A stretch of 64,000 bases of DNA from Actinomycetes bacterium (GCA_023252155.1 JAHEXJ010000003.1:16013-80012); one strand, 5' to 3'. Shown: positions 15,742-27,137, counted from the stretch's first letter. Translations and numbers: made by a program. Notes: a model not told the origin generated them from the letters alone.

Positions 15742-18700
15742 TTGCCACCTCCATTACGTACGTATCGGATGCAATCCCTTCATCTTTTGCCCTTTGCATT
15801 GCGCTAAGCACTCGCGCATAGTCTCGTGGCATGACCATCGAAATGTGATGAATAGCTTCATCCCAATCAGCGAGTAATTCATTAGCGATTCGGGAATTAG
15901 TCTCGGCGGCGAATCTCGTGACGAGTTCATGTAATGCAGCCCGTTGATCGTTAGGGACGGCAAGTATGTCCACCATCTCTTTGTTAACCAATGCTGGATT
16001 CAGATCCAGTACAAAAGCACGGCCGCCAGACATGCCTGCAGCAAAATTGCGTCCCGTCTGTCCAAGAACCAGAACCAAACCGCCAGTCATGTATTCGCAA
16101 CCGTGATCACCAATGCCTTCAACAACTGCGGTAGCACCAGAATTTCGAACGCAGAAACGCTCGCCGACAACTCCACTAATGAAAATTTCTCCCGAAGTCG
16201 CGCCATAACCAATGACGTTTCCGGCAATGACGTTCTCGTTTGACGCAAAAGTGGCCTTTTTGTCAGGGGCAAGGACAATTCGGCCCCCAGATATTCCCTT
16301 ACCCACGTAGTCATTTGAATCGCCAAAGAGACGAAGAGTCAAACCTCGAGGAATAAAGGCACCAAAGGACTGCCCAGCAGAGCCGCGCAGGGTGATATCC
16401 ACCGTGTTGGGAGCCAGACCTTCTCCCCCGTATCGTCTGGTGATTTCTGCGCCAAGCATTGTTCCCACAGTTCGATTGACGTTTCGAACTGGAACGTCAA
16501 ATTTCACGAGTTCGGCTTTTTCAAGCGCTGGCTGGGCACGCTCTATCAAAGTGTTATCAAGGGCTGCTTGAAGACCATGATCCTGCTGGCTCGTATTGTG
16601 AAGGGAACCCTTAACGTCGGGCCTCGACAGCAACGGCGCAAGATCCAAACCGCTTGCCTTCCAATGATCAACGGCCTTCTTGGTTTCCAACATTTCGATG
16701 CGACCCACAGCCTCTTCAATGGAACGGAGTCCGAGTTGAGCCAAATATTCCCTTACTTCTTCTGCGACATATTGGAAGAAAGTTTCTACGAATTCGGGTT
16801 TTCCTGAGAATCGTTTCCGCAATTCAGGATTCTGCGTTGCCACTCCCACGGGGCAGGTATCAAGATGGCAAACTCGCATCATTACGCAGCCCGATACCAC
16901 CAAAGGAGCTGTCGCGAAGCCGAATTCTTCGGCGCCAAGAAGTGCGGCGATGACGACGTCTCGACCCGTCTTCAACTGTCCATCAGTTTGAACGACAATG
17001 CGATCGCGAAGTCCATTCAACAATAACGTTTGCTGAGTCTCGGCTAAGCCAAGTTCCCACGGAGCCCCCGCGTGCTTGAGCGAAGTTAGCGGTGAGGCAC
17101 CAGTGCCACCATCGTGGCCGGAAATCAATACGACATCTGCATGCGCTTTGCTCACACCTGCTGCCACGGTGCCGACTCCAACTTCGGCTACCAATTTCAC
17201 GTGAATCCTTGCATTCTTGTTGGCATTCTTTAGATCGTGGATCAACTGAGCCAAATCCTCGATCGAATAAATATCGTGATGAGGCGGAGGTGAAATCAAT
17301 CCAACTCCAGGCGTTGAATACCTAACTTTTGCGATCCAGGGATACACCTTGTTGCCCGGAAGTTGACCGCCTTCGCCGGGCTTTGCGCCTTGCGCGATTT
17401 TTATCTGGATGTCGTCAGCGTTGACCAAATAGTCGCTCGTGACACCGAATCGCCCGCTTGCAACCTGCTTTATTGCAGATCGCTTTGAGTCACCGTTGGC
17501 AAGGGCGATGAACCGAGATGGATCCTCTCCCCCTTCACCAGTATTGGATTTTCCGCCAATGTGGTTCATGGCAACTGCCATGGTCTCATGTGCCTCTTGT
17601 GAGATAGATCCGTATGACATTGCCCCAGTTGAAAACCTCTTGAGGATTGATTCGACCGGTTCAACATCCTCGATTGAGATTGGGGTGTTCACGTCAAACT
17701 TGAAATCAAATAGGCCCCGAAGAGTCATAAGCGATTTGCTCTGCTCATTTATTCGGTCGCTGTATCGTTTAAATACGTCATAGCGCTTGTTACGCGTTGA
17801 ATGTTGGAGAGTGAAAACTGTTTCGGGATCAAATAGATGGGGCTCACCCTCGCGTCGCCATTGATATTCACCACCGATAGGAAGTCGCTTTGTTCCTGGA
17901 ACTTCGCCTCCAGGCGGATAAGCGATGTGGTGTCGCGCGATGGTTTCTTCGGCAACAACGTCAAGGCCAATACCGCCAAGACGTGATGTCGTACCGACAA
18001 AGAATTCGTCTACGAGTTCTTTTGAAAGTCCGATGGCCTCGAAGACCTGAGCGCCGGTGTACGAAGCGATCGTGGAAATCCCCATTTTAGACATTACTTT
18101 CAATACGCCTTTGCCAAGGGATTTAATAAGGTTTCGAACGGCCTTCTCTGGAGTGATTCCCGTGATTACACCCTGGTGAACCAAATCCTCCGCGCTTTCC
18201 ATTGCAAGATATGGATTGATCGCCGCGGCCCCATAACCAACTAAGACGGCCGCATGGTGAACTTCGCGAACATCTCCAGCCTCGACGATGAGTCCCACCT
18301 TCGTGCGTGTCTTCTCGCGAATCAAGTGATGGTGCACAGCCGCAGTCAGCAATAAAGATGGAATAGGTGCGTTGTCTGCATCGCCGTCACGATCCGATAG
18401 AACGATGAGCCTTGCGCCGTCGGCAATCGCCTTTGAAACTTCTAAGCGAATCTCCTCTAAACGTTCGCGGAGAGAATCACCCTCGCCTGCAATTGGGAAC
18501 AGGCCGCGGACAATGTGGGCAGCAAAGCCCGGATGGTCGCCATCGGCATTGACGTGAATGATCTTTGCCAACTCATCATTATCAATTACCGGGAAATCTA
18601 ATTGTATTTGTCGGCACGAAGCTGGTCCTGGATCCAACAAGTTGTGCTCTGGACCGATCGCACCGCTGAGCGAAGTGACAAGTTCTTCGCGAATTGCATC

Positions 18701-20239
18701 AAGTGGAGGGTTTGTTACTTGAGCAAATAACTGCGAGAAATAATCAAATAGAAGTCTTGGCTTGTTCGAAAGTGCAGCAATCGGAGAATCGGTTCCCATC
18801 GAACCTAATGGCTCAGCTCCGTTACGTGCCATGGGAGTGATGATCAACCTTAGTTCTTCCTCGGTATAACCAAATGCCCTCTGACGACGAACAACAGATG
18901 AGTGCGGGTAAACAATGTGCTCGCGCGCAGGAAGATCTACCAACCTGACCATCCCGGCGTGAAGCCATTCGCCGTAGGGTGCCGAATTTGCAAGTTCGTC
19001 TTTGATTTCTTCGTCTTCGATAATTCGACCGGCTTCGATATCAACTAAGAACATCTTGCCTGGTTGTAATCGACCTTTGCGCACAATTTGGTCCGCTGGA
19101 ATATCGAGCACGCCCACTTCGCTGGCGAGTACTACAAGGCCGTCCTTCGTCACCCAATAACGAGAAGGTCGCAAGCCGTTGCGGTCAAGTACTGCACCGA
19201 CTTGGTGTCCGTCTGTAAACGTCACGCACGCCGGTCCGTCCCAGGGTTCCATTAACGACGCATGAAAGGCGTAAAAGTCGCGTCGATTATTCGGCATCGA
19301 TGCATGGTTCTCCCACGCTTCGGGAATCATCATCAAGATGGAATGAGGCAACGAACGTCCGCCCAGGTAGAGCAACTCCAGAACTTCGTCCAAAGAGGCC
19401 GAGTCGCTTCCATGCTCGTCAACAATTGGGAAAAGGCGAGATATGTCGCCAGGGATTAGGTCGCTGGCAAGAAGTGCTTCGCGAGCGCGCATCCAGTTTC
19501 GGTTCCCCTTGACCGTATTGATCTCGCCGTTGTGGGCAATGAACCGATACGGATGCGCCAAAGGCCACGACGGAAACGTGTTCGTTGAAAACCGTGAATG
19601 AACTAGTGCGAGTGGAGAAACGATCCGCTCATCGGAGAGTTCAGGAAAGAACTCCTCCAATTGACCGGTTGTGAGCATTCCCTTGTAGACGATCGTCTGC
19701 GAAGAAAGCGATGGAAAATAAACTGGCAACGAGTGTTCCACTCGCTTGCGGAAGCAATAAGCAAGGCGATCTAGTTCCAGCCCGTCTTCTCCACCAAGTC
19801 CGCCGAGGAATAACTGCTCAAATTGCGGCATAACAGATATTGCGGTCTTGCCAAGGGTTGAGGGATCGGTCGGCAACGTTCTCCAGCCAAGGACTTGCAA
19901 TCCTTCTTCTTTCGCAATGGATGCGATCTGGCCACGTGGGTCTTCTCCCTCGCTGATGAAAGCCACACCAGCGGCGTATGCGCCTGCTGCAGGCAGATCA
20001 AAATCAACTACGTCGCGGAAGTATTGGTCAGGTATCCGGATGAGGATTCCCGCGCCATCTCCGCTATCTGGCTCAGCTCCGGATGCACCTCGGTGCTCGA
20101 GATTGCGAAGCGCCGTTAGCGCCTGGACCACAATTTCGTGAGACGCATTTTTGTTGAGAGTGGCAACTAAGGCGACACCGCAGGCGTCATGCTCAAAGGC
20201 AGGATCGTAGAGACCCTGCGCTGGAGGTGTGACTGCCAT
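15734..20239 (-). CDS. gltB: glutamate synthase large subunit
   Basis: Transfers the amide nitrogen of glutamine to 2-oxoglutarate, the main ammonia-assimilation route with glutamine synthetase. The 1501 residues start with a short propeptide; Cys20 in DACGVA should become the N-terminal nucleophile of the glutaminase domain (about 20-430). The FMN-binding synthase domain covers about 800-1190 and includes [17 protein letters not shown] and [12 protein letters not shown]. The 3Fe-4S cysteines lie near 1115-1130 in [17 protein letters not shown]-terminal glycine-rich beta-helix follows. An AGGAG Shine-Dalgarno lies 8 bases before ATG 20239, next to a 9-bp inverted repeat. It starts the gltB-gltD-pyk gene group. 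Confidence 0.97.
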   Translation of the reverse strand: MAVTPPAQGLYDPAFEHDACGVALVATLNKNASHEIVVQALTALRNLEHRGASGAEPDSGDGAGILIRIPDQYFRDVVDFDLPAAGAYAAGVAFISEGEDPRGQIASIAKEEGLQVLGWRTLPTDPSTLGKTAISVMPQFEQLFLGGLGGEDGLELDRLAYCFRKRVEHSLPVYFPSLSSQTIVYKGMLTTGQLEEFFPELSDERIVSPLALVHSRFSTNTFPSWPLAHPYRFIAHNGEINTVKGNRNWMRAREALLASDLIPGDISRLFPIVDEHGSDSASLDEVLELLYLGGRSLPHSILMMIPEAWENHASMPNNRRDFYAFHASLMEPWDGPACVTFTDGHQVGAVLDRNGLRPSRYWVTKDGLVVLASEVGVLDIPADQIVRKGRLQPGKMFLVDIEAGRIIEDEEIKDELANSAPYGEWLHAGMVRLVDLPAREHIVYPHSSVVRRQRAFGYTEEELRLIITPMARNGAEPLGSMGTDSPIAALSNKPRLLFDYFSQLFAQVTNPPLDAIREELVTSLSGAIGPEHNLLDPGPASCRQIQLDFPVIDNDELAKIIHVNADGDHPGFAAHIVRGLFPIAGEGDSLRERLEEIRLEVSKAIADGARLIVLSDRDGDADNAPIPSLLLTAAVHHHLIREKTRTKVGLIVEAGDVREVHHAAVLVGYGAAAINPYLAMESAEDLVHQGVITGITPEKAVRNLIKSLGKGVLKVMSKMGISTIASYTGAQVFEAIGLSKELVDEFFVGTTSRLGGIGLDVVAEETIARHHIAYPPGGEVPGTKRLPIGGEYQWRREGEPHLFDPETVFTLQHSTRNKRYDVFKRYSDRINEQSKSLMTLRGLFDFKFDVNTPISIEDVEPVESILKRFSTGAMSYGSISQEAHETMAVAMNHIGGKSNTGEGGEDPSRFIALANGDSKRSAIKQVASGRFGVTSDYLVNADDIQIKIAQGAKPGEGGQLPGNKVYPWIAKVRYSTPGVGLISPPPHHDIYSIEDLAQLIHDLKNANKNARIHVKLVAEVGVGTVAAGVSKAHADVVLISGHDGGTGASPLTSLKHAGAPWELGLAETQQTLLLNGLRDRIVVQTDGQLKTGRDVVIAALLGAEEFGFATAPLVVSGCVMMRVCHLDTCPVGVATQNPELRKRFSGKPEFVETFFQYVAEEVREYLAQLGLRSIEEAVGRIEMLETKKAVDHWKASGLDLAPLLSRPDVKGSLHNTSQQDHGLQAALDNTLIERAQPALEKAELVKFDVPVRNVNRTVGTMLGAEITRRYGGEGLAPNTVDITLRGSAGQSFGAFIPRGLTLRLFGDSNDYVGKGISGGRIVLAPDKKATFASNENVIAGNVIGYGATSGEIFISGVVGERFCVRNSGATAVVEGIGDHGCEYMTGGLVLVLGQTGRNFAAGMSGGRAFVLDLNPALVNKEMVDILAVPNDQRAALHELVTRFAAETNSRIANELLADWDEAIHHISMVMPRDYARVLSAMQRAKDEGIASDTYVMEVANG

Positions 20240-20250
20240 GTGGTTTGCTC

Positions 20251-20277
20251 CTGTTGTCCGATGTTGAGGGACAACAG
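20251..20277 (-). promoter_or_regulatory. 9-bp inverted repeat overlapping the gltB ribosome binding region
   Basis: Read on the minus strand, CTGTTGTCC (20277-20269) and GGACAACAG (20259-20251) are perfect inverted repeats with a 9-base spacer. The second arm runs into the AGGAG Shine-Dalgarno of gltB (20252-20248). It could be an RNA hairpin that limits translation or a dimeric repressor site. I do not recognise the site as that of a known nitrogen regulator. Confidence 0.5.
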
Positions 20278-20359
20278 TGGCCCTAAAGAAAAACCTTGAA
20301 CAATCGTGATGACTGCTACTTGGTCGGCAATCCTAGCAACTCGATGTGAGCCCCGAAGA

Positions 20360-21067
20360 CTATATGCCGTTGAGATGGACGAGGGACCCGATTCCGGCGG
20401 TGATCGCCATGCCGAGGCACCCTCCGAGAACGACGCGAAGCGTGGGACCGAAGATGGGCGAACCCGATGTCTTGGCGCTCACAATGCCTGCGACCATCAA
20501 GCCCACTACAGCAAAGGCGACGATGCTCCACGCCTGCGCTCCGGCGGTAGGAGCGAATGCACCCACAAAAGGAATAAAACCACCGATAATGAAACTTGCC
20601 GCCGAGGCCAGAGATGCCTGAACGGGACGAGCCTTCGTGTGGGGATGCTGGCCAAGCTCATCTCGCAGGTGCGCGGCTAGTGGATCCTTATCGTGCATCG
20701 CAGTTGCCACCTGGTGAGCCAATTCGGGCGTGAGGCCGCGATCAACGTAGATGTTAGTGAGTTCAAGTAATTCGGACTCGGGGTCGGCAGACAAGTGCGA
20801 CATCTCCAATAGACGATCTGATTCCTCGATGTCATTTTGCGATCTAACTGAAACGTACTCACCGACTGCCATTGACATGGCACCGGCAACAATTCCAGCC
20901 AGTCCGACGGGAATCAGAGCCTTGTGACCGTTGGCCGCGGAAACGCCAATCATCAAACTTGACGTCGCAACCAACCCGTCGTTTGCACCGAGAACCGCGG
21001 CTCGAAGCCACCCCGCCCTATGTGAGCGGTGCTGCATATTGCGCTGTTTAACTTCCTCTAGACCCAT
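20360..21067 (-). CDS. VIT1/CCC1-family membrane protein (iron or manganese transporter)
   Basis: A 235-residue membrane protein of the VIT family, which moves Fe(II) or Mn(II) across membranes. The signature start RAAVLGANDGLVATSSLMIG covers the first helix. A second helix holds GAMSMAVGEYVSVRSQNDIE, with the acidic residues expected near the transport path. A soluble helical insert (about 80-150) rich in Glu, His and Asp separates these from three C-terminal helices. It lies 14 bases after lgt and 120 bases before gltB on the same strand. The metal cannot be told from sequence. Confidence 0.87.
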   Translation of the reverse strand: MGLEEVKQRNMQHRSHRAGWLRAAVLGANDGLVATSSLMIGVSAANGHKALIPVGLAGIVAGAMSMAVGEYVSVRSQNDIEESDRLLEMSHLSADPESELLELTNIYVDRGLTPELAHQVATAMHDKDPLAAHLRDELGQHPHTKARPVQASLASAASFIIGGFIPFVGAFAPTAGAQAWSIVAFAVVGLMVAGIVSAKTSGSPIFGPTLRVVLGGCLGMAITAGIGSLVHLNGI

Positions 21068-21081
21068 GTGGCAAGCCTACC

Positions 21082-21918
21082 TCACCAATCAGAGTCACTC
21101 ATTTCGCGTTTGTGGCCGTTTCGGCCAGTGCGCCAGAATAGAAATCCTGCCATTACCGCGACAAAGATGCTCATCCATTCATTTACGCGCAGACCAGCAA
21201 AGGCATGCGCAGTGTCGATTCGCAGTGATTCAATAAAGAAACGACCGACACAATATGCCGCAACGTAGAAGAGGAAGCCCTGTCCTGGACGAAATCTTTT
21301 CTCCAGTATGAAAAGGAGCGTTGCAACAAAGACGCACCATATTGCTTCATACAAGAATGTGGGATGAAAAGTTGGATATGACTCATAGCCTGTAGGTCGT
21401 AATGCCACGGGAATCTTTAACGCCCACGGAAGCGAGGTCGGGCGTCCAAATAATTCACCGTTAAACCAATTTCCGAACCTGCCGATAGCTTGGGCAAAAA
21501 GGAGTCCGGGAGCAAGAGCATCAGTAAAAGCGCCGAAGGAGAGCACTCCTTCCCGACCTCGACGACGAAGCCGTTCGTGTTGCCAATACGCAACCAATGT
21601 TCCAAGTGCAACCGCGCCCCAAATTCCCATGCCGCCATTCCATATCTTGAACGCATCCAGGGGTCTACCGTGCGCACCGAAATAAGCGTCTGGCGATGTA
21701 ATTAGGTGATACAGCCGTCCACCAATGATCCCTGCAGGGACTGTCGCAATAGCTACATCAGCTACGACATTTTGGCCGCCACCAGCTTTGCGATAGCGCT
21801 TGTCGCCCAAATAGATTGCAATCGCGATTCCGGCAATTATGCAAAGTGCATAAAAGTGGATCGTCAGCGGCCCTACGCTAAAAGATGAAACTGACGGCGT
21901 GGGGATTGATCTATGCAT
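21082..21918 (-). CDS. lgt: prolipoprotein diacylglyceryl transferase
   Basis: Adds diacylglycerol to the lipobox cysteine of prelipoproteins in the membrane, the first step of lipoprotein maturation. The 278 residues form seven hydrophobic helices. The signature GRFGNWFNGELFGRPTSLPW is present, as is the substrate-contacting segment RLYHLITSPDAYF with the conserved Tyr-His pair. Probable substrates in this window include the LivK lipoprotein. It lies 6 bases after the DsbA-like gene and downstream of trpA, a common actinobacterial position. The signal peptidase LspA that acts next is at 37153-37734. Confidence 0.96.
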   Translation of the reverse strand: MHRSIPTPSVSSFSVGPLTIHFYALCIIAGIAIAIYLGDKRYRKAGGGQNVVADVAIATVPAGIIGGRLYHLITSPDAYFGAHGRPLDAFKIWNGGMGIWGAVALGTLVAYWQHERLRRRGREGVLSFGAFTDALAPGLLFAQAIGRFGNWFNGELFGRPTSLPWALKIPVALRPTGYESYPTFHPTFLYEAIWCVFVATLLFILEKRFRPGQGFLFYVAAYCVGRFFIESLRIDTAHAFAGLRVNEWMSIFVAVMAGFLFWRTGRNGHKREMSDSDW

Positions 21919-21924
21919 TGAAGA

Positions 21925-22596
21925 TTACTTTTTGCCTTCAACGGCCGCAGCGAATCCGGCTGGATCAAAATACTGAGTCTTGCGATCCAATTCTTTGCCG
22001 TTAACGAACACCGTTGGCGTCGCGTTGATCTTCTTGTTCGTGCCGTCGGCTGCGATGTTGCTTACCCACTTGGAGTAAGAATTATTGTTAACGCATTTGA
22101 CGAACCTTGAATCGGTCAACCCCACCGAAGATCCTGCGGTTATTAAGGCTGCGTTCGACCAGACACCGGTATTTTCTGTACCTTGAGTCAGATAGAGATA
22201 TGAGTGGAACTGAAGGAATTTGTTCTCGTCTGCCGCACATGCACCTGCATTTGCAGCCAAGACCGATTCAGGTCCAATGAACGAAAGCATGTGATAGACG
22301 ACTTTCGCCTTCTTCTTGGCAATCAGTCCTTGGATATAGGAGCCGTTCGTCAACTCAAATGTCTTGCAGATTGGGCACTGGAAGTCTTCCCATAGGTCAA
22401 TCTGGGGTACTCTTTTTACGGCCGTGTTGAAAGCGATTCCGTAACCGTCGGCCTTGGAGACGCTGGACGGAGTGGATCCTCCGCTAATGGTTCTATTGCC
22501 CATAACAGAGAAAATGACCCCGACAGCTACGACAAAAACGACCATTCCGATCACGATATTTCTTGTGATCTTGTCTCCGCCAGATTTCTTAGCCAC
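21925..22596 (-). CDS. membrane-anchored DsbA-like thioredoxin-fold protein
   Basis: A 223-residue thiol oxidoreductase anchored by one helix (about 11-31) with the catalytic domain outside the membrane. The active site is CPIC (Cys74 and Cys77) after IDLWEDFQ, and the cis-proline loop is NATPTVFVNG. Two further cysteines in the helical insert (AGACAAD and VKCVNNN) may form a structural disulfide. GTG 22596 has a GGGAGA Shine-Dalgarno five bases upstream, which is better placed than the earlier GTG at 22608. Homologues in Actinobacteria often sit beside lgt or protein kinase genes. It probably forms or isomerises disulfides in exported proteins. Confidence 0.88.
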   Translation of the reverse strand: MAKKSGGDKITRNIVIGMVVFVVAVGVIFSVMGNRTISGGSTPSSVSKADGYGIAFNTAVKRVPQIDLWEDFQCPICKTFELTNGSYIQGLIAKKKAKVVYHMLSFIGPESVLAANAGACAADENKFLQFHSYLYLTQGTENTGVWSNAALITAGSSVGLTDSRFVKCVNNNSYSKWVSNIAADGTNKKINATPTVFVNGKELDRKTQYFDPAGFAAAVEGKK

Positions 22597-22700
22597 GATC
22601 TCTCCCACTTTCTAAAAAGTACAATCCACGGGTTCTTTCATACACGAAACGAGTTGAAGAATAGCGAACTATGGACGCGGTCGCGAGATTTGGTACGAAA

Positions 22701-23504
22701 TTAACGACCTTCCCGCACGCCCGCGACTAAGTCCCTTGCAAGTGCACCCAACTTTTCCAATCCAGATTGTGGGTCTTTCGCATCAAGCAATGCCTTAATA
22801 AAGGCTGAGCCCACAATGACGCCATCTGCGTAGCCAGCAACTTCTCGGGCTTGTGCCCTCGTGGAGACTCCAAGGCCAACAGCGATCGGCAAATCTGTTG
22901 TCTTTCTCACTCTTGCAACCAGATCGCGTCCACCAGATGACAAGTCCGTGCGAGCACCTGTAACTCCCATCAAACTGGCTGCATATACGAAGCCAGAGCA
23001 TTGCGAGGTGACTCGCGCCAGTCGGTCATCGGTCGTACTTGGTGCGACGACAAAGATTCGATTAATTCCTGCGGCTAGCGTTGCGGAGTTCCAGGGTTTG
23101 GACTCTTCAATAGTTAAGTCGGGGGTGACCACACCCGAACCACCATTGCGCGCCATCTCTTTCGCGAATCTATCGACTCCATATCTTTCGATTGGATTCC
23201 AATAGGTCATCACGACAGCAGGCAATCCAACTTCATGAGCAAAGTTCAAAGTCTCAAAAACTTCGGTAGCGCCGGTGCCCGCCTTCAAAGAAATGTCAGC
23301 GGCTTGTTGAATCGTCGGTCCATCCATCACAGGATCGCTGTATGGAAATCCAATTTCTACTGCATCCACGCCGGACTCCGCCAAAGTCGATATCGCATCC
23401 TTGCAGCCCTCAAGTGAAGGAAAACCGGCGGGCAGGTAGGCAATGAGCGCCGCCCGATTCTCTTTTCGGGTTTTAACAAACATCTCATCAAGTTGTGTCG
23501 CCAT
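22701..23504 (-). CDS. trpA: tryptophan synthase alpha chain
   Basis: Cleaves indole-3-glycerol phosphate to indole and glyceraldehyde-3-phosphate. The 267-residue TIM barrel carries the catalytic Glu in VDAVEIGFPYSDPVMDGPTI, including the loop Asp, and the phosphate-binding end VGLGVSTRAQA and ADGVIVGSAFI. Its start overlaps the trpB stop by one base, consistent with the alpha2-beta2 complex in which indole is passed to TrpB. It is the last gene of the his-trp operon; the next gene is 104 bases on. Confidence 0.97.
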   Translation of the reverse strand: MATQLDEMFVKTRKENRAALIAYLPAGFPSLEGCKDAISTLAESGVDAVEIGFPYSDPVMDGPTIQQAADISLKAGTGATEVFETLNFAHEVGLPAVVMTYWNPIERYGVDRFAKEMARNGGSGVVTPDLTIEESKPWNSATLAAGINRIFVVAPSTTDDRLARVTSQCSGFVYAASLMGVTGARTDLSSGGRDLVARVRKTTDLPIAVGLGVSTRAQAREVAGYADGVIVGSAFIKALLDAKDPQSGLEKLGALARDLVAGVREGR

Positions 23505-24700
23505 TAGAGATCGATCTTAAAATAATCAGCGGCAGTCTCTACATCTTTATCTCCGCGCCCTGAAAGGTTTACGAGTAAAACTGCCTTAGGTCCGCGCTCC
23601 TTGCCAACTTGGATTGCGCCAGCAAGGGCGTGCGCACTCTCGATAGCAGGGATTATTCCCTCGGTCTTTGTCAGCAAAGCAAATGCCTCCATGGCTTGGT
23701 CATCATTGATCGCGCGATATTGCGCACGACCGATGTCATGTAGGTAAGCGTGCTCCGGCCCAACTCCTGGATAATCTAACCCAGCCGAGATGGAATGCGA
23801 TTCAATCGTTTGGCCGTTCTCATCCTGCAAAACATATGAACGAGTCCCGTGCAAGACTCCTACAGAACCACCAGTAATAGTCGCCGCGTGGCGCCCCGTT
23901 TCGATGCCGGCACCTCCCGCTTCAAAACCTATGAGGTCAACTGATGTGTCAGGAATAAAGGCGTGAAATATGCCGATCGCATTTGAGCCACCACCGATGC
24001 ACGCCAATACTGCATCTGGCAAACGACCGATAAGTTCGAGCACTTGTACACGTGCTTCCTCGCCAATTATCTTCTGAAAATCCCGAACCATAGTCGGGAA
24101 TGGATGAGGACCGGCAACTGTACCTAATAGGTAGTGCGTCGTATCTACGTTCGTGACCCAATCGCGCATGGCCTCATTAATGGCATCCTTCAAAGTCCTT
24201 GAGCCCGTCTTCACTGGCACCACTTCGGCTCCGAGCAATTTCATTCGAGCAACATTGAGAGCTTGGCGCCTGGTGTCTTCTTCTCCCATATAAACGACGC
24301 ATTCAAGTCCGAAAAGGGCGGCAGCCGTTGCAGATGCAACTCCGTGTTGACCGGCGCCGGTTTCGGCGATGATGCGCTTTTTGCCCATTCGCTTAGTCAG
24401 AAGTGCCTGTCCAAGGACGTTATTGATTTTGTGACTGCCAGTGTGATTGAGATCTTCTCGTTTCAGCAATATTCGAGCTCCACCGGCAAACTCGGAGAAT
24501 CTCTTCGCTTCGGTGATGATGCTTGGCCGCCCTGTATAAGTAAGGTGAAGATGCGCCAACTCAGCTTGGAAGATCGGATCAATGATCGCCGCTTGATGCG
24601 CCGCATCCAGCTGATCGAGGGCGCCAATCAGAGCCTCAGGCACGAAGCGCCCACCGAAGGGACCGAAGTGGCCGATTGCCTCAATGTTGTTGTTAGCCAT
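23504..24700 (-). CDS. trpB: tryptophan synthase beta chain
   Basis: Pyridoxal-phosphate enzyme that joins indole and serine to make tryptophan. The 398 residues include the PLP lysine in [20 protein letters not shown], the catalytic Glu in AETGAGQHG, and the phosphate-binding loop [10 protein letters not shown]. This is the TrpB1 type that works with TrpA. It is 12 bases after trpC and overlaps trpA by one base. Start ATG 24700 gives the usual N-terminus ending in [12 protein letters not shown]. Confidence 0.98.
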   Translation of the reverse strand: MANNNIEAIGHFGPFGGRFVPEALIGALDQLDAAHQAAIIDPIFQAELAHLHLTYTGRPSIITEAKRFSEFAGGARILLKREDLNHTGSHKINNVLGQALLTKRMGKKRIIAETGAGQHGVASATAAALFGLECVVYMGEEDTRRQALNVARMKLLGAEVVPVKTGSRTLKDAINEAMRDWVTNVDTTHYLLGTVAGPHPFPTMVRDFQKIIGEEARVQVLELIGRLPDAVLACIGGGSNAIGIFHAFIPDTSVDLIGFEAGGAGIETGRHAATITGGSVGVLHGTRSYVLQDENGQTIESHSISAGLDYPGVGPEHAYLHDIGRAQYRAINDDQAMEAFALLTKTEGIIPAIESAHALAGAIQVGKERGPKAVLLVNLSGRGDKDVETAADYFKIDL

Positions 24701-24712
24701 AATTGCCCAACC

Positions 24713-25486
24713 CTACCCTCGACCTAACAACGCTTGCAGCGCCATTCCCGGATCGCTTCCGCGCACCAATGCCTCCCCTACCAGCACGGCATCTGCGCCA
24801 TGTTGACGGGCATACGTCACGTCCGAACGTGACGAAATTCCTGATTCGGCGACTTTAATAATATGGCTGGGAATCTTTGGGAGAAGTTCTTCAAAGACTC
24901 GACTGTCGACTTCAAGGGTTTTAAGGTTACGAGAATTGACCCCGATAATGTCGGCAGAAACATCAAGAGCTTGTTCAAGTTCAAATTCGGTGTGTACTTC
25001 CACCAAAGCCTTCATTCCAAGATCGTGTGTGAGTGCGAGGAAATCTTTCAATTCAACCTTGGAGAGGGCGGCAACAATGAGCAAAACAAGATCTGCTCCA
25101 TACGCCCGAGCCTCATGGAATTGGTATTCATCAACCATGAAATCTTTGCGCAGAATAGGAATCGAAATCGCCTTGCGCACAGCGACTAAATCCTCAAGAG
25201 AACCACCGAAGCGTCGCATCTCCGTTAAAACGCTAACTACCGCTGCACCATTTTCTTGATAAGTGCGCGCAAGGGCTGCGGGGTCGGATATCTCGGCAAG
25301 ATCGCCTTTGCTAGGAGAGGCCCTTTTTACTTCCGCAATCACCGCGATATTGCTTGTACGAAGATTGGCCAGGGCGTCAATTGGCTTTGCCGAGCTCGCA
25401 ACTAGTTCAGCCATTCGATCGAGCGGGATGCGACGCGTCTCAAGATCTTCGCGAACACCAACGATGATGCCTTCGAGGACGCTCAT
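24713..25486 (-). CDS. trpC: indole-3-glycerol phosphate synthase
   Basis: Closes the indole ring from carboxyphenylaminodeoxyribulose phosphate. The 257-residue barrel has the catalytic lysines in VIAEVKRASPSKG and PILRKDFMVDEYQ, the Glu in KALVEVHTEFELE, and GVNSRNLKTLEVD. It is the monofunctional form without a fused TrpF; the isomerase step must come from elsewhere, probably PriA in this operon. It overlaps the preceding 56-residue membrane protein gene by four bases. Confidence 0.97.
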   Translation of the reverse strand: MSVLEGIIVGVREDLETRRIPLDRMAELVASSAKPIDALANLRTSNIAVIAEVKRASPSKGDLAEISDPAALARTYQENGAAVVSVLTEMRRFGGSLEDLVAVRKAISIPILRKDFMVDEYQFHEARAYGADLVLLIVAALSKVELKDFLALTHDLGMKALVEVHTEFELEQALDVSADIIGVNSRNLKTLEVDSRVFEELLPKIPSHIIKVAESGISSRSDVTYARQHGADAVLVGEALVRGSDPGMALQALLGRG

Positions 25487-25653
25487 GAGGTCGGCTTATC
25501 CGAAATGGAGGGGTCGATGCCTTCGTCGAGAGCATTCCAAGGCGAAAGATTCTTTGGGCGGCGCTCATACTTCGAAGGAAGTTTCATGATGGCTCGAACG
25601 ATGAAAAAGAATGCGATGAAAGCCACCAATGTGATGACGACAAACTTGGCCAT
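25483..25653 (-). CDS. 56-residue single-helix membrane protein inside the trp operon
   Basis: A small gene with one-base (TAATG) overlap to the trpE stop and four-base (ATGA) overlap to the trpC start, so it is coupled to both. The product starts [20 protein letters not shown], a clear membrane helix (about 3-22) followed by a basic stretch (KLPSKYERRPKN) and an acidic, Pro/Ser-rich tail (EGIDPSISDKPTS). The charge pattern predicts a short outside N-terminus and a cytoplasmic tail. Many Actinobacteria have a membrane protein gene between trpE and trpC, usually longer, and this may be a reduced version. I do not recognise a domain. Function is unknown. Confidence 0.8.
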   Translation of the reverse strand: MAKFVVITLVAFIAFFFIVRAIMKLPSKYERRPKNLSPWNALDEGIDPSISDKPTS

Positions 25654-27137
25654 TAGAGAGTCTTCAATGCATTTGCCGCTGCGATGGCCCCGAGAACCGC
25701 GGCAGCCTTGTTCATTGTCTCTTGATTTTCAGCTTCGGGATCAGAATCGGCCACGATTCCCCCGCCAGCCTGAACGTACGCAATCTTTTCGTAAATCACA
25801 GCTGTGCGAATTGCGATACAGGCATCTATGTTGCCCGTGAAATCGATATACCCGATCGCTCCTCCATAGATACCTCGTCGAGTCGGTTCGAGGCTTTCGA
25901 TAATTTCCATTGCACGTGGTTTCGGCGCCCCTGACAATGTCCCCGCGGGAAAAGTTGAGAAAAGCGCGTCGATGGGCGTCGCGGAATCGGCCAGCATTCC
26001 CGTGACGGTTGAGACAATATGCATCACGTGCGAAAAACGCTCCAGGTGCATAAATTCGACAACTTCTACACTGCCTGCTTTGCAGACCCTGCCCAAGTCG
26101 TTGCGTCCCAAGTCAACCAACATCAGATGTTCTGCACGTTCTTTGGGGTCAGCTAGAAGTTCCTCGCCCAGTCTGAAATCTTCTTCGGGCGATGCCGAAC
26201 GATGACGGGTTCCGGCAATCGGATGTATAAGAACATTTCCGTCAGTGACCTTGACCAATGCTTCGGGGCTCGAACCAACGACGTCTATGCCATCGCGCAA
26301 ACGCAACAAGTACATATAGGGACTCGGATTATGAAGACGGAGCATTCGGTAAACATCGAGTGCGTCAGCTTTACATTCCATCGAGAATTTCTGTGACAGA
26401 ACTATTTGAAAGGCTTCTCCCGCAACAATTTCAGATTTCACCTTCTGAACGTCGGCGCAATATTTCTCAGCACTGGTGTTGCGACTATAAACGGGGGCGG
26501 GGTGTAAATCCATCTGCGCAAGGAATCCCGGAATGGCCGTTAACAAATCTTCCTGCATACGATCAAGGCGTGTCTGCGCTGAAGTCCACGCATCGTCAAC
26601 ATGCTCATCGCTTCCATCCCAATTGATGGCATTGGCGATCAACGTAATAGTTCCGTCGCTGTGATCGACTACAGCGAGATCACTCGTGAGCATGAACGTT
26701 AAATCCGGAACAGGAAGGTCTTTCACACTCGAGTTCGGCAATTTCTCAAGGGCTCGCACGCAGTCGTAACCCATATAACCCACCAACCCACCTGTAAGCG
26801 GAGGCAGTCCCGCTATCTTCGGCGAACGAAGGTGGGCAGAAGCAATTCTCAAAGCATCAAGCGGTGGCATGCCTTTGGGCGCACCCGCAGGAGGATTGCC
26901 CTCCCAAATGGCGAGGCCGTCTTTTTCCGTAAGTGTGGCTTCGCTGCTAACACCGATGAACGAATAACGCGACCAAACTCCGCCATGCTCAGCGGATTCG
27001 AGCAGAAATGTTCCTGGGGCGTTCTTGGCAAGTTTGCGATAGACCCCAAGTGGAGTTTCGCTGTCAGCCAAAAGTTTGCGTGAGACTGGGATAACGTTGA
27101 ATTCTTTCGCGTACTCTCTAAATTCGTCGATCTTCAT
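25653..27137 (-). CDS. trpE: anthranilate synthase component I
   Basis: Converts chorismate to anthranilate with ammonia from a TrpG glutaminase not present here. The 494 residues hold the N-terminal tryptophan-binding region, with the feedback motif LLES in [20 protein letters not shown], and the C-terminal chorismate domain with [39 protein letters not shown] and [15 protein letters not shown]. The presence of the LLES motif implies feedback inhibition by tryptophan. It overlaps hisI by four bases. No leader peptide or attenuator is possible at this internal position. Confidence 0.96.
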   Translation of the reverse strand: MKIDEFREYAKEFNVIPVSRKLLADSETPLGVYRKLAKNAPGTFLLESAEHGGVWSRYSFIGVSSEATLTEKDGLAIWEGNPPAGAPKGMPPLDALRIASAHLRSPKIAGLPPLTGGLVGYMGYDCVRALEKLPNSSVKDLPVPDLTFMLTSDLAVVDHSDGTITLIANAINWDGSDEHVDDAWTSAQTRLDRMQEDLLTAIPGFLAQMDLHPAPVYSRNTSAEKYCADVQKVKSEIVAGEAFQIVLSQKFSMECKADALDVYRMLRLHNPSPYMYLLRLRDGIDVVGSSPEALVKVTDGNVLIHPIAGTRHRSASPEEDFRLGEELLADPKERAEHLMLVDLGRNDLGRVCKAGSVEVVEFMHLERFSHVMHIVSTVTGMLADSATPIDALFSTFPAGTLSGAPKPRAMEIIESLEPTRRGIYGGAIGYIDFTGNIDACIAIRTAVIYEKIAYVQAGGGIVADSDPEAENQETMNKAAAVLGAIAAANALKTL

